A stretch of 8,411 nucleotides of DNA from Chloroflexota bacterium (GTDB lineage Bacteria; Chloroflexota; UBA6077; JACQUR01), in the NCBI GenBank assembly GCA_016210245.1, contig JACQUR010000027.1:1-8411 (forward strand), read 5' to 3'. Each line of letters starts with the position of its first letter. Position 1 is the first letter of the stretch. A model generated the notes under the pieces. That model worked only from the letters and a program-made list of their open reading frames with translations, did not search any database and was not told the DNA's origin. Positions 1-5,870 of the stretch are shown here, piece after piece. Made by a program: the position numbers and the translations under genes.

Positions 1-104
1 AAACTTAAAACTTATTGCGTATTGCTTAATGGTTAGTCATATTAACTTATTACTTTTTACGAATTACTTTTTACGAATTACGTTTTACTTTTTACTTTTT
101 ACGC
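1..104. repeat. AT-rich tandem-repeat island upstream of the UbiD gene
   Basis: This block is strikingly AT-rich compared with the rest of the window. A 14-base unit, TTACTTTTTACGAA, occurs twice in perfect tandem (50-63 and 64-77). It is followed by degenerate units TTACGTTTTAC (78-88), TTTTTAC (89-95) and TTTTTAC (96-102). A weak promoter-like pair could be drawn (TTGCGT at 15-20, 17 bases, CATATT at 38-43), but it matches consensus poorly and I do not call it. The tract stays open in the frame of the downstream gene and would add about 30 hydrophobic, Phe/Leu/Thr-rich residues if an upstream ATG at 29 were used. That extension is almost certainly artefactual. The block looks like an intergenic repeat inserted up to the ribosome binding site. 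Confidence 0.75.
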
Positions 105-108
105 GACT

Positions 109-113
109 GGAGG
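109..113 (+). promoter_or_regulatory. Ribosome binding site fixing the GTG start of the UbiD gene
   Basis: GGAGG lies five bases before the GTG at 119-121. An ATG at 117-119 overlaps this GTG but is in a different frame, whose reading lacks UbiD features. The GTG frame continues directly into a UbiD N-terminus (GHASLGSFFD...), so this site argues for the GTG at 119 and against the in-frame ATG at 29 inside the AT-rich repeat. Confidence 0.7.
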
Positions 114-118
114 ACAAT

Positions 119-1546
119 GTGGGACACGCATCGCTCGGTTCGTTCTTCGACGCGGCCGCGGCGGGCGGCGACGTGCAGGTGCTGGAAGGGGCAGATCCAC
201 ACCTGGAGGTGGGCTGCCTGGTGGAGCTCAACGCCCAAACCAACGGCCCCCTGCTGGTATTCGACCGCTTCCAGGGGTTCCCGCCAGGCTACCGGGTGGC
301 CACGAACGTCCTCGTCAGCCCGCGGCGCTGCGCCCTGGCTCTGGGGTTCGACCTGGAGGCGCACCCGATGGAGTGGGTGCGGGCTTGGCGCGCGAAGCGC
401 CAGACGCTGCGCCCCGTCGCCCCGCGGATGGTCGCCACCGGCCCGGCGCTCGCCAACCAGCAGCCTGAAGGGGCTGTCGACGTCACGCGCTTCCCGGTCC
501 CGACCTGGCACGAGCGCGACGCCGGGCCCTACATCGGCACCGGCGATGTCGTGGTCACGCGCCATCCCACCCAGGACTGGGTGAACGCGGGCATCTACCG
601 TGCCTCGGTCCTCGGCCCCGACCTGCTCACGATCTGGATCGGCTTCAACAAGCAGGGGCACTTCATCGCCGAGGAGTACTGGAAGCGAGGCCAGGTCTGC
701 CCGGTGGCCGTGGTCCTGGGCTGCGACCCGCTCACCTGGCTGGCCGCCGGTTCGCCGGTGCCCTTCGGACAGTCGGAGTACGACTACGCGGGCGCCCTGC
801 ACGGGGCACCACTCCGGGTCGTCACTGCCCCGCTCACCGGGCTGCCCGTGCCAGCCGAGGCGGAGATCGTCCTGGAGGGCGAGATCCCGCCACCGCACGA
901 GCAGTCGGCCATGGAAGGCCCGTTCGGCGAGTGGCCCGGCTACTACGCCCACCAGGGAAAGGAGGCCGTGGTGCGGGTCAAGCGGGTCTCCTACCGCGAC
1001 GACCCGATCCTCCACGGCGCGCCGCCGCTCAAGCCGACGATCGGGGTGAACGTCGGCCTGCCGCGCTTCGCCGCGGAGCTGTGGGACCACCTGGAGCGGT
1101 CGGGCATCTCGGACGTGGCCGGCGTGTGGGGCTTCTGCAACCAGCTCATGATCGTGATCGCGCTGCGCCAGCGCTTCGCCGGCTACGCGCGCCAGGCGCT
1201 CCAGGCTGCTTGCGGCTACCGCGCCACCGGCAGCATGTACCGCTACTACGTGGCCGTGGACGAGGACGTCGATCCCACCGACCTGAACGACGTGCTCTGG
1301 GCTCTGTGTACGCGGGTCGACCCGGCCAGCTCGATCGACGTGGTCCGCTCCTGGACGACCGAACTGGACCCCATGGTCTCCCCCGAGAAGCAGGCCAGCG
1401 GCGACTACACCATGGGCCGCATGCTGATCGACGCCTGCAAGCCGTTCCACTGGCGCGACCGCTTCCCGGCCAGCAACGTGGCCTCGCCCGAACTGCGGCG
1501 CGCCGTGGCCGAGAAGTGGAGCGGCGTGTTGCAGAATCTGCGGTAG
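119..1546 (+). CDS. UbiD-family prenyl-FMN-dependent decarboxylase
   Basis: The protein has 475 residues, a normal length for the UbiD family of reversible decarboxylases acting on aromatic or alpha,beta-unsaturated acids. These enzymes use prenylated FMN made by a UbiX-type enzyme, and none is seen in this window. Visible motifs are NAGIYR (N156, R161), matching the prFMN and catalytic N/R pair of fungal Fdc1, and EGPFGEW (E266, E271), matching its two catalytic glutamates. H181 and E220 sit at the spacing of the metal/phosphate ligands. The catalytic set therefore looks complete. The start is GTG at 119, preceded by GGAGG. The gene stands alone on the plus strand and ends 7 bases before a long perfect hairpin that separates it from convergent genes. 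The substrate cannot be assigned: ubiquinone-pathway UbiD, phenolic-acid and other decarboxylases share this fold. The family call is firm; the substrate is unknown. Confidence 0.93.
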   Translation: MGHASLGSFFDAAAAGGDVQVLEGADPHLEVGCLVELNAQTNGPLLVFDRFQGFPPGYRVATNVLVSPRRCALALGFDLEAHPMEWVRAWRAKRQTLRPVAPRMVATGPALANQQPEGAVDVTRFPVPTWHERDAGPYIGTGDVVVTRHPTQDWVNAGIYRASVLGPDLLTIWIGFNKQGHFIAEEYWKRGQVCPVAVVLGCDPLTWLAAGSPVPFGQSEYDYAGALHGAPLRVVTAPLTGLPVPAEAEIVLEGEIPPPHEQSAMEGPFGEWPGYYAHQGKEAVVRVKRVSYRDDPILHGAPPLKPTIGVNVGLPRFAAELWDHLERSGISDVAGVWGFCNQLMIVIALRQRFAGYARQALQAACGYRATGSMYRYYVAVDEDVDPTDLNDVLWALCTRVDPASSIDVVRSWTTELDPMVSPEKQASGDYTMGRMLIDACKPFHWRDRFPASNVASPELRRAVAEKWSGVLQNLR

Positions 1547-1552
1547 GGATGA

Positions 1553-1605
1553 AGCACGGGCGCACGGGGAGCGGCATGGCATGCCGCTCCCCGTGCGCCC
1601 GTGCT
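1553..1605. terminator. Perfect 25-bp inverted repeat between convergent genes, likely bidirectional terminator
   Basis: Bases 1553-1577 and 1581-1605 are exact reverse complements (25 of 25) around a three-base loop GGC at 1578-1580. The structure lies between the UbiD stop (1544-1546) and the stop of the DUF433 gene (1612-1614), so it can end transcription from both sides. No T-run follows on either strand, so a classic intrinsic terminator is not complete. A perfect stem this long is also compatible with a dispersed palindromic repeat that has inserted here. Confidence 0.7.
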
Positions 1606-1611
1606 ACCGTA

Positions 1612-1890
1612 TCAGTCAGCAGAGTACGCTGCTTGCTCGTTCTCCTCGATCAGGCGGTCGATCTCCTCGCGGTTGGCCTCGTAGAAAGTCAGAGCCGCCT
1701 TGATCGTCGGGATGTTCAGACGGGGGAAGGCGCTTCGGACACGCTCCAGGTCCTGGTAGTACTGCCACTGGATGACGATCGAGCGCACAGGGATTCGCGT
1801 CCCCTCTACGGTCGGCTCGCCACCGCAGACGCCAGGATTCCGAACGATGCGTGCAGGGATCGAGGCTTTCGCCCGTGTCACTACCACCAC
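1612..1890 (-). CDS. DUF433 domain protein (antitoxin-like)
   Basis: A 92-residue protein made almost entirely of a DUF433 domain. The signature runs IVRNPGVCGGEPTVEGTRIP (residues 15-34), then FPRLNIPTIKAALTFYEANREEID (about 55-78), which is the helical part typical of the family. Known DUF433 proteins are small and DNA-binding-like, and are frequently paired with a PIN-like or Mut7-C nuclease as putative antitoxins. No such partner is adjacent here: downstream is the 25-bp hairpin and upstream is the oxidoreductase. GTG at 1890 is chosen because GAGGGGAG (1899-1906) lies 8 bases before it. A longer reading from GTG 1953 adds 21 residues without family similarity, and GTGs at 1887 and 1881 are also possible. 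The gap to the upstream gene is 81 bases, so cotranscription is possible but not certain. Family call firm, role uncertain. Confidence 0.85.
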   Translation of the reverse strand: MVVVTRAKASIPARIVRNPGVCGGEPTVEGTRIPVRSIVIQWQYYQDLERVRSAFPRLNIPTIKAALTFYEANREEIDRLIEENEQAAYSAD

Positions 1891-1971
1891 CTCTGCATCT
1901 CCCCTCGCATGTCTCGTGCCCTCACAGAGTCCGAAGCCTGCTCCCCGTGCCACTTCATTGTATGCGCGCTG

Positions 1972-3600
1972 TCAAGTACCTCGTCGGCCCGCGCGCAGGA
2001 TCTCCCGCGCGGCGTTGTGGCCCGGGGCGCCCGTGACGCCGCCCCCCGGGTGGGTGCCGGAGCCGCACAGGTAGAGGTTGCGGATCGGGGTGGCGTAGCG
2101 CGCCCAGCCGGCGGCCGGGCGCAGGAAGAAGAGCTGGTCCAGGCTCAGCTCGCCGTGGAAGATGTTTCCGCCAGTCATGCCGTACTCCTGCTCCAGGTCG
2201 AGCGGAGACAGGGCATGGACGTGCTCGATGGCCGAGCGAATGTTGGGCGCGTACTCGGCCAGCACGTCGATCACCCGCTGCACGAAGCGGTCCTTGTGCT
2301 CGCACCAGGTGCCCTCGCGCAGCCGATACGGGGCGTACTGGACGAAGATCGACAGGAGGTGCTTGCCGGGCGGGGCCAGGTCCGGGTCGTAGGCGGTGGG
2401 GATGGTGAGCTCGAGCAGCGGCGCGTGAGAGGGGGCGCCGTACTTGGCGTCGTCCCAGGCTCGCTCCAGGTACTCCAGGCTGGGGCAGAGGTGGGTGGTG
2501 CCCCGGTGCTGGGGGCCGAGAGCCGCGCCGGGCAGCGCGGTGTAGCTCGGCAGCTCGCCCAGGGCCAGGTTCACCTTGAACGACACGCCAGCGCACTTGA
2601 AGGCTTCGATCTGGTCGGCGAAGTCGGCCGGGAGCTGCTCGCGCCCGACCAGCCCCAGGAAGGTGCGCTTCGGGTCGGCGTTCGAGACGACCACCCTCGC
2701 CTGCAGCTCCGTGCCGTCGCGCAGCGCCACCCCGTGCGCCTGTCCGTCGCGCACCAGCACCCGCACCACCTCGGCCGAGGTCTGCACCTCGGCGCCGTGG
2801 GCTTGGGCCGAGAGGGCCAGCGCCTCGGAGATCGCACCCATGCCGCCTCTGGCGAAGCCCCACAGCCCGCGCACCCCGCCCACGCCGCCCATGACGTGGT
2901 GCAGCAGCACGTAGCCGGTGCCGGGCGTGGCCGGGCCGGCGTTGGCGCCGATGACCCCATCGGTGGCCAGCGCGACCTTGAGCGCCTCCGACTCGAACCA
3001 GCGGTCGAGCAGCTCCTGCACGCTCGCCGCCATGAGCTTGCTCAGGGCTGCCAGTTCCTGCCGCCGCAGCCGCAGCAGCCGCCTGCCCAGGCGCGCCAGG
3101 GCAAGCCAGTCGGCCAGGCTGCGCGGCGGCACGTTGGGCGGCGCCTGGAGCAGGAGCGGCTCGACGAAGCGGGCCAGGCGATCGACGAAGGCCTCGTAGG
3201 CCGGGTAGCGCTCGGCGTCGCGGCGAGAGAACTTCGCGATCTCCTCGCACGTGCGGCGCAGGTCCTGGTACATGAACAGGAAGCGGCCATCGGGGAAGGG
3301 GGCGAAGTAGGCCGGCTCCTTGGGGAAGACGTGGTAGCCGTAGCGCCGTAGCTCCAGGTCGCGGACGACCTTCTCCTGGAGCAGGCTCACCAGGTAGGCG
3401 GCGGTCGACACCTTGTAGCCCGGGAAGACCGCCTCGGTCACGCAGGCGCCGCCCACCACCGGCCGGCGCTCGAGCACGAGCACGCTCCAGCCGGCCCGCG
3501 CCAGGTAGCCGGCCGTGACCAGTCCGTTGTGGCCGCCCCCGATGACGAGGGCGTCGTACAAGCGATGAGCTACGAGCGATGGGCTATGCGGGTCGAGCAT
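1972..3600 (-). CDS. PYROXD2-like FAD-dependent oxidoreductase (phytoene desaturase superfamily)
   Basis: The protein has 542 residues from the ATG at 3600. The N-terminal dinucleotide-binding motif is clear: YDALVIGGGHNGLVTAGYLA (about 15-34), followed by LERRPVVGGACVTE, ending the beta-alpha-beta FAD unit. The C-terminus holds the second FAD signature, LYLCGSGTHPGGGVTGAPGH (about 509-528). In between, WFESEALKVALATDGVIGAN, TPGTGYVLLHHVMGG and GGNIFHGELSLDQLFF closely follow animal PYROXD2, a protein of poorly known function, rather than true CrtI carotenoid desaturases. No carotenoid genes are nearby. The gene begins 16 bases after the second methyltransferase gene stops, so it is probably in the same operon. 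No convincing ribosome binding site precedes the ATG, and the first 13 or so codons lie in an inverted repeat. A TTG at 3561 giving M-YDALVIGGG is an alternative start. The substrate is unknown. Confidence 0.9.
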   Translation of the reverse strand: MLDPHSPSLVAHRLYDALVIGGGHNGLVTAGYLARAGWSVLVLERRPVVGGACVTEAVFPGYKVSTAAYLVSLLQEKVVRDLELRRYGYHVFPKEPAYFAPFPDGRFLFMYQDLRRTCEEIAKFSRRDAERYPAYEAFVDRLARFVEPLLLQAPPNVPPRSLADWLALARLGRRLLRLRRQELAALSKLMAASVQELLDRWFESEALKVALATDGVIGANAGPATPGTGYVLLHHVMGGVGGVRGLWGFARGGMGAISEALALSAQAHGAEVQTSAEVVRVLVRDGQAHGVALRDGTELQARVVVSNADPKRTFLGLVGREQLPADFADQIEAFKCAGVSFKVNLALGELPSYTALPGAALGPQHRGTTHLCPSLEYLERAWDDAKYGAPSHAPLLELTIPTAYDPDLAPPGKHLLSIFVQYAPYRLREGTWCEHKDRFVQRVIDVLAEYAPNIRSAIEHVHALSPLDLEQEYGMTGGNIFHGELSLDQLFFLRPAAGWARYATPIRNLYLCGSGTHPGGGVTGAPGHNAAREILRAGRRGT

Positions 3601-3631
3601 CCCATCGACTCATCGCTCATGGCTCATCGCT
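3561..3631. repeat. Imperfect inverted repeat of GAGCGATGAGC type at a gene junction
   Basis: AGCGATGAGCTACGAGCGAT (3561-3580) and ATCGCTCATGGCTCATCGCT (3612-3631) are reverse complements at 18 of 20 positions, with a 31-base loop. Both arms are built from a short GAGCGATGAGC-like word. The right arm covers the last codons and stop of the second methyltransferase gene, the loop contains the ATG of the PYROXD2-like gene, and the left arm encodes its first residues. A stem here could affect translation reinitiation between the two genes, or may simply be an intergenic repeat that has drifted into coding use. Confidence 0.75.
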
Positions 3632-4537
3632 CAGCCCTCGTTTGAGGACGGCGATGTAGTCGGGCGTGGTGCCGCAGCAGCCGCCGATGATCGTAGCGCC
3701 CAGCGCCACCCACTGGCGGGCCAGCTCCAGGTAGCGGTCCGGCGGGTACTCGTCGGTGAACAGCCACTCGGGCGGGTTGAAGCGCCCGACGTGGGGATAG
3801 ACGCCCACCGGCCTGGTGCGGTGGCGGGCCAGCTCGGCCAGCCCCACGGTAACGTCCGGCGGTGGGGCGCAGTTCAGCAGCACGGCACCCGGCTCCAGCG
3901 GGTCCAGCGCTCGCGCCGCCTGCTCCAGCGTCTCACCCGTGAACAGCTTGCCCTGCTGGTCGCAGACGAAGGAAACCCAGAAGGGGATGCCCACCGCCCG
4001 GCAGGCCTCGGCCGCCGCCACCGCCTCGCCGATCGAGTTCACCGTCTCGACCAGCATCAGGTCACAGCCGGCCGCGGCGAAGACCTCGACCGTTTCGCGG
4101 TACTCGGCCCGCGCCTGGTCCGGGCTGGGCGCCAGGTCCGGGCGGAAGCACCACTCCAGGGTGGTCATGGCGCCGGCGATGGCCACCGGCCGGCCGCCGG
4201 CCGTCTGTGCGCGGGCCTCCCGGGCCAGCTCGACGCCCGCGCGCAGCAGCTCGGCCCAGCGGGTCTCCAGGTCGGGCGCACCGATGTGGCGCAGGTGGTC
4301 GAGGTCCTTGAAGTGGTTGAGGAAGGCGCGCCGGGTGAGCTGGAAGGTGTTGGTCGAGATCACGTCCGCCCCGGCCGCGATGTAGTCGGCGTGGATGGCG
4401 CGCACCACGTCGGGCCGCCGCTTGAGCTGGTGGTCGGCCCAGGTCAGGTCGCGGCGCAGGATCTCCGTGCCGATAGCACCGTCCAGCAGGACCACCCGGC
4501 CGCGCTGGAGCTTCTGCCTGATCACGTCGTAGCTCAT
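3617..4537 (-). CDS. Homocysteine S-methyltransferase-family protein, second of a tandem pair
   Basis: A 306-residue single-domain protein of the Pfam S-methyl_trans type, as in MmuM, betaine-homocysteine methyltransferase and the N-terminal part of MetH. The three zinc-ligand cysteines are present: C223 in LLNCAPP and C287/C288 in IGGCCGTTPDYI. LLDGAIGTEILRR (17-29) is the family's N-terminal motif and LMLVETVNS (160-168) carries the expected active-site Glu. There is no cobalamin-binding domain, so a MetH-like full enzyme is excluded. The family transfers a methyl group from S-methylmethionine, betaine or another donor to a thiol such as homocysteine; the donor here cannot be read. The ATG at 4537 overlaps the upstream gene's TGA as ATGA, implying translational coupling. 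The last residues, GLSDEP, run into an inverted repeat. The open frame continues upstream to 4942, but that part is not homologous and overlaps the neighbour. Confidence 0.92.
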   Translation of the reverse strand: MSYDVIRQKLQRGRVVLLDGAIGTEILRRDLTWADHQLKRRPDVVRAIHADYIAAGADVISTNTFQLTRRAFLNHFKDLDHLRHIGAPDLETRWAELLRAGVELAREARAQTAGGRPVAIAGAMTTLEWCFRPDLAPSPDQARAEYRETVEVFAAAGCDLMLVETVNSIGEAVAAAEACRAVGIPFWVSFVCDQQGKLFTGETLEQAARALDPLEPGAVLLNCAPPPDVTVGLAELARHRTRPVGVYPHVGRFNPPEWLFTDEYPPDRYLELARQWVALGATIIGGCCGTTPDYIAVLKRGLSDEP

Positions 4538-5478
4538 CGCGCTTCCGCCAGCGCCGCTTTCAGGGCCCGCGTGTGGGCCGGGCCGGTGCCGCAGCAGCCG
4601 CCGATCAGGCGGGCCCCGAGGGCCTGCCAGCCTCGCGCCGCCTCGGCGTAGCGCTCCGGCGGCCACGTCTCGGTCTGGCTGAACTGCGGGAAGAACTCGA
4701 ACTTCCAGCTCGGCGGGTCGAACTTGCCGATGTGAGCGTAGGCGCCGAACGGGCTGGGGGCCGAGCGGGCCAGCACCTCCAGCGCTCGCGCCACGTCCTC
4801 GGGCGGGGCGCAGTTCACCAGCACCGCCTGGACGCCCGCCTCGCGCACGGCCTGCGCCGCCTCCGCCAGCGGCTCGCCACTCAGCACGTTGCCGTCGGCG
4901 CCAACCACGAAGCTGGTCCACACGGGCAGGCCGGAGGCGCACGCTGCTTCGGCCGCCGCCCGCGCCTCGGCGATGGTGTTCATGGACTCCAGCAGCAGCA
5001 GGTCGACCCCCGCCTCGGCCAGCACCTGGGCGTACTCCTGGTGCTCGACGCGCGCCACCTGGGGCGGCGGGGACAGATCCGGGCGGAAGCAGTGCTCAAG
5101 AGGGGAGATGACGCCCGCGATGGCCACCTCGCTGCGCCCCGAGCGATCGCGCGCGGCCCTGGCCAGGGTGACGGCCTGCCGCACCACGGTGGGAGCGTGA
5201 TGCTCCAGGCCTGGCGCGCCGATGTGGCGCATGTGCTCGGGGTTGCGGAAGACGTTCAGGTAGGTGCGGCGATTGAGCTGAAAGGTGTTGGTGCGAATCA
5301 CGTCGGCGCCCGCGGCCAGGTACTCCTCGTGGACTGCCTGGACGACGTGCGCGTCGGTACGCATCCCGTGATCGCGCCAGCGGATGCCGCGGCGCACCAA
5401 CTCTGAGCCGATCCCGCCGTCCAGCACTACCGTCTGGCCGTGCTGCAATCGCTCCCGCACCGCGGCGTAGGGGTCCAC
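4534..5478 (-). CDS. Homocysteine S-methyltransferase-family protein, first of a tandem pair
   Basis: A 314-residue paralogue of the next gene; by eye about half the positions agree. It keeps the zinc cysteines (C223 in LVNCAPP, C295/C296 in IGGCCGTGPAHT), the N-terminal VVLDGGIGSELVRR motif and the Glu in LLLLESMNT. Both copies share STNTFQL/RTNTFQL, RHIGAP and CFRPDL, which suggests one subfamily rather than two unrelated members. Relative to its partner it carries about eight extra residues near 261-275 (EFFPQFSQTETWPPERY), before the cysteine pair. The start is GTG at 5478 with GAGGTGAG (5482-5489) just upstream. It is the first gene behind a strong predicted promoter. The methyl donor and acceptor are unknown. 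The pair might be redundant, divergent in substrate, or form a hetero-oligomer. Confidence 0.93.
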   Translation of the reverse strand: MDPYAAVRERLQHGQTVVLDGGIGSELVRRGIRWRDHGMRTDAHVVQAVHEEYLAAGADVIRTNTFQLNRRTYLNVFRNPEHMRHIGAPGLEHHAPTVVRQAVTLARAARDRSGRSEVAIAGVISPLEHCFRPDLSPPPQVARVEHQEYAQVLAEAGVDLLLLESMNTIAEARAAAEAACASGLPVWTSFVVGADGNVLSGEPLAEAAQAVREAGVQAVLVNCAPPEDVARALEVLARSAPSPFGAYAHIGKFDPPSWKFEFFPQFSQTETWPPERYAEAARGWQALGARLIGGCCGTGPAHTRALKAALAEAR

Positions 5479-5489
5479 GCGCTCACCTC

Positions 5490-5502
5490 AGCACAATGTG
5501 CT
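5490..5502. promoter_or_regulatory. 13-bp palindrome at the predicted transcription start, candidate operator
   Basis: AGCACA-A-TGTGCT has perfect 6-base arms around one central base. It lies between the predicted -10 box (5509-5514) and the ribosome binding site (5482-5489) of the methyltransferase cluster, covering the expected start of transcription. A repressor bound here would block initiation. No regulator gene is present in the window, and a 13-base palindrome can occur by chance. Confidence 0.4.
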
Positions 5503-5508
5503 ACTGCC

Positions 5509-5537
5509 ATTATGGCGCGGCGTGGGGAGGCGGTCAA
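5509..5537 (-). promoter_or_regulatory. Predicted sigma70-type promoter of the methyltransferase cluster
   Basis: On the minus strand, TTGACC (5537-5532; 5 of 6 to TTGACA) is followed after exactly 17 bases by CATAAT (5514-5509; 5 of 6 to TATAAT). The predicted start is near 5502, giving a short leader of about 24 bases before the GTG at 5478. Such a match is notable in GC-rich sequence. It implies that the two methyltransferase genes and those downstream can be transcribed independently of the small CxxC gene upstream. Confidence 0.65.
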
Positions 5538-5562
5538 TCGCGCCGGCGGAGCAGGGCCGCGC

Positions 5563-5787
5563 TCAGCAGCTCGCCAGGGTGCAACGGGCCTGGCGCCGCC
5601 GCTCCATGGCGGCCTCGAGCCGCCGCCGACACGAGTCACAGCAGCCATGGGTGACGCTCCACCCCTGGAGCAGACCCGGCGCGGGAAGGACGTAGCGTCC
5701 CCGCTCGTCGGCCACCAGGCTGCACCAGGCGCACTGCTGCACGAAGCCACGGGCGTCGACCGGGTAGGAGCTCGGTTGGTCGCTCAT
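5563..5787 (-). CDS. Small CxxC/CxxC putative zinc-binding protein
   Basis: A 74-residue protein with a paired-cysteine layout: QQCAWC (C19, C22) and THGCCDSC (C50, C53, with H47), followed by a basic helix, RRRLEAAMERRRQAR. Short bacterial proteins with CAWC...GxY/W...THGxCxxC are familiar as stand-alone or kinase-linked zinc-ribbon-like modules of unknown function. Zinc binding is inferred from the cysteine spacing. The ATG at 5787 is chosen because MSDQPSS begins a plausible short N-terminus. An in-frame ATG at 5841 would add 18 residues without family features. No ribosome binding site is visible before either; a GATAAT hexamer at 5803-5798 would allow a nearly leaderless transcript, but no -35 box supports it. 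It ends 85 bases before the first methyltransferase gene. Function unknown. Confidence 0.7.
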   Translation of the reverse strand: MSDQPSSYPVDARGFVQQCAWCSLVADERGRYVLPAPGLLQGWSVTHGCCDSCRRRLEAAMERRRQARCTLASC

Positions 5788-5870
5788 AACGAGGGTGATT
5801 ATCGCCCACCCGGCCGCGCCGCGGATCATAGTTGGCGTCACACGTGCATCACGATTGGGGGGCTGGGTCC

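Noticed and set aside
92..1582. Long open frame of nearly 500 codons on the minus strand opposite the UbiD gene
   Set aside because: It is an antisense shadow in GC-rich DNA: its translation is His/Arg/Val-rich with no recognisable motif, while the plus strand carries a full UbiD protein.
1957..1975. TTGACA and TACAAT on the minus strand before the DUF433 gene
   Set aside because: Only 7 bases separate them, too few for a sigma70 promoter, and neither hexamer has a good partner at 16-18 bases.
931..3351. An 806-codon plus-strand open frame crossing the UbiD end, the hairpin and the oxidoreductase
   Set aside because: It spans three real genes on both strands and a hairpin, is Arg/Ala/Gln-rich, and shows no domain. 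It is an effect of few stop codons at high GC.
3617..4942. Longer 441-residue version of the second methyltransferase protein
   Set aside because: The extra N-terminal part is out-of-frame reading of the upstream paralogue. The ATGA overlap at 4534-4537 gives the proper family start.
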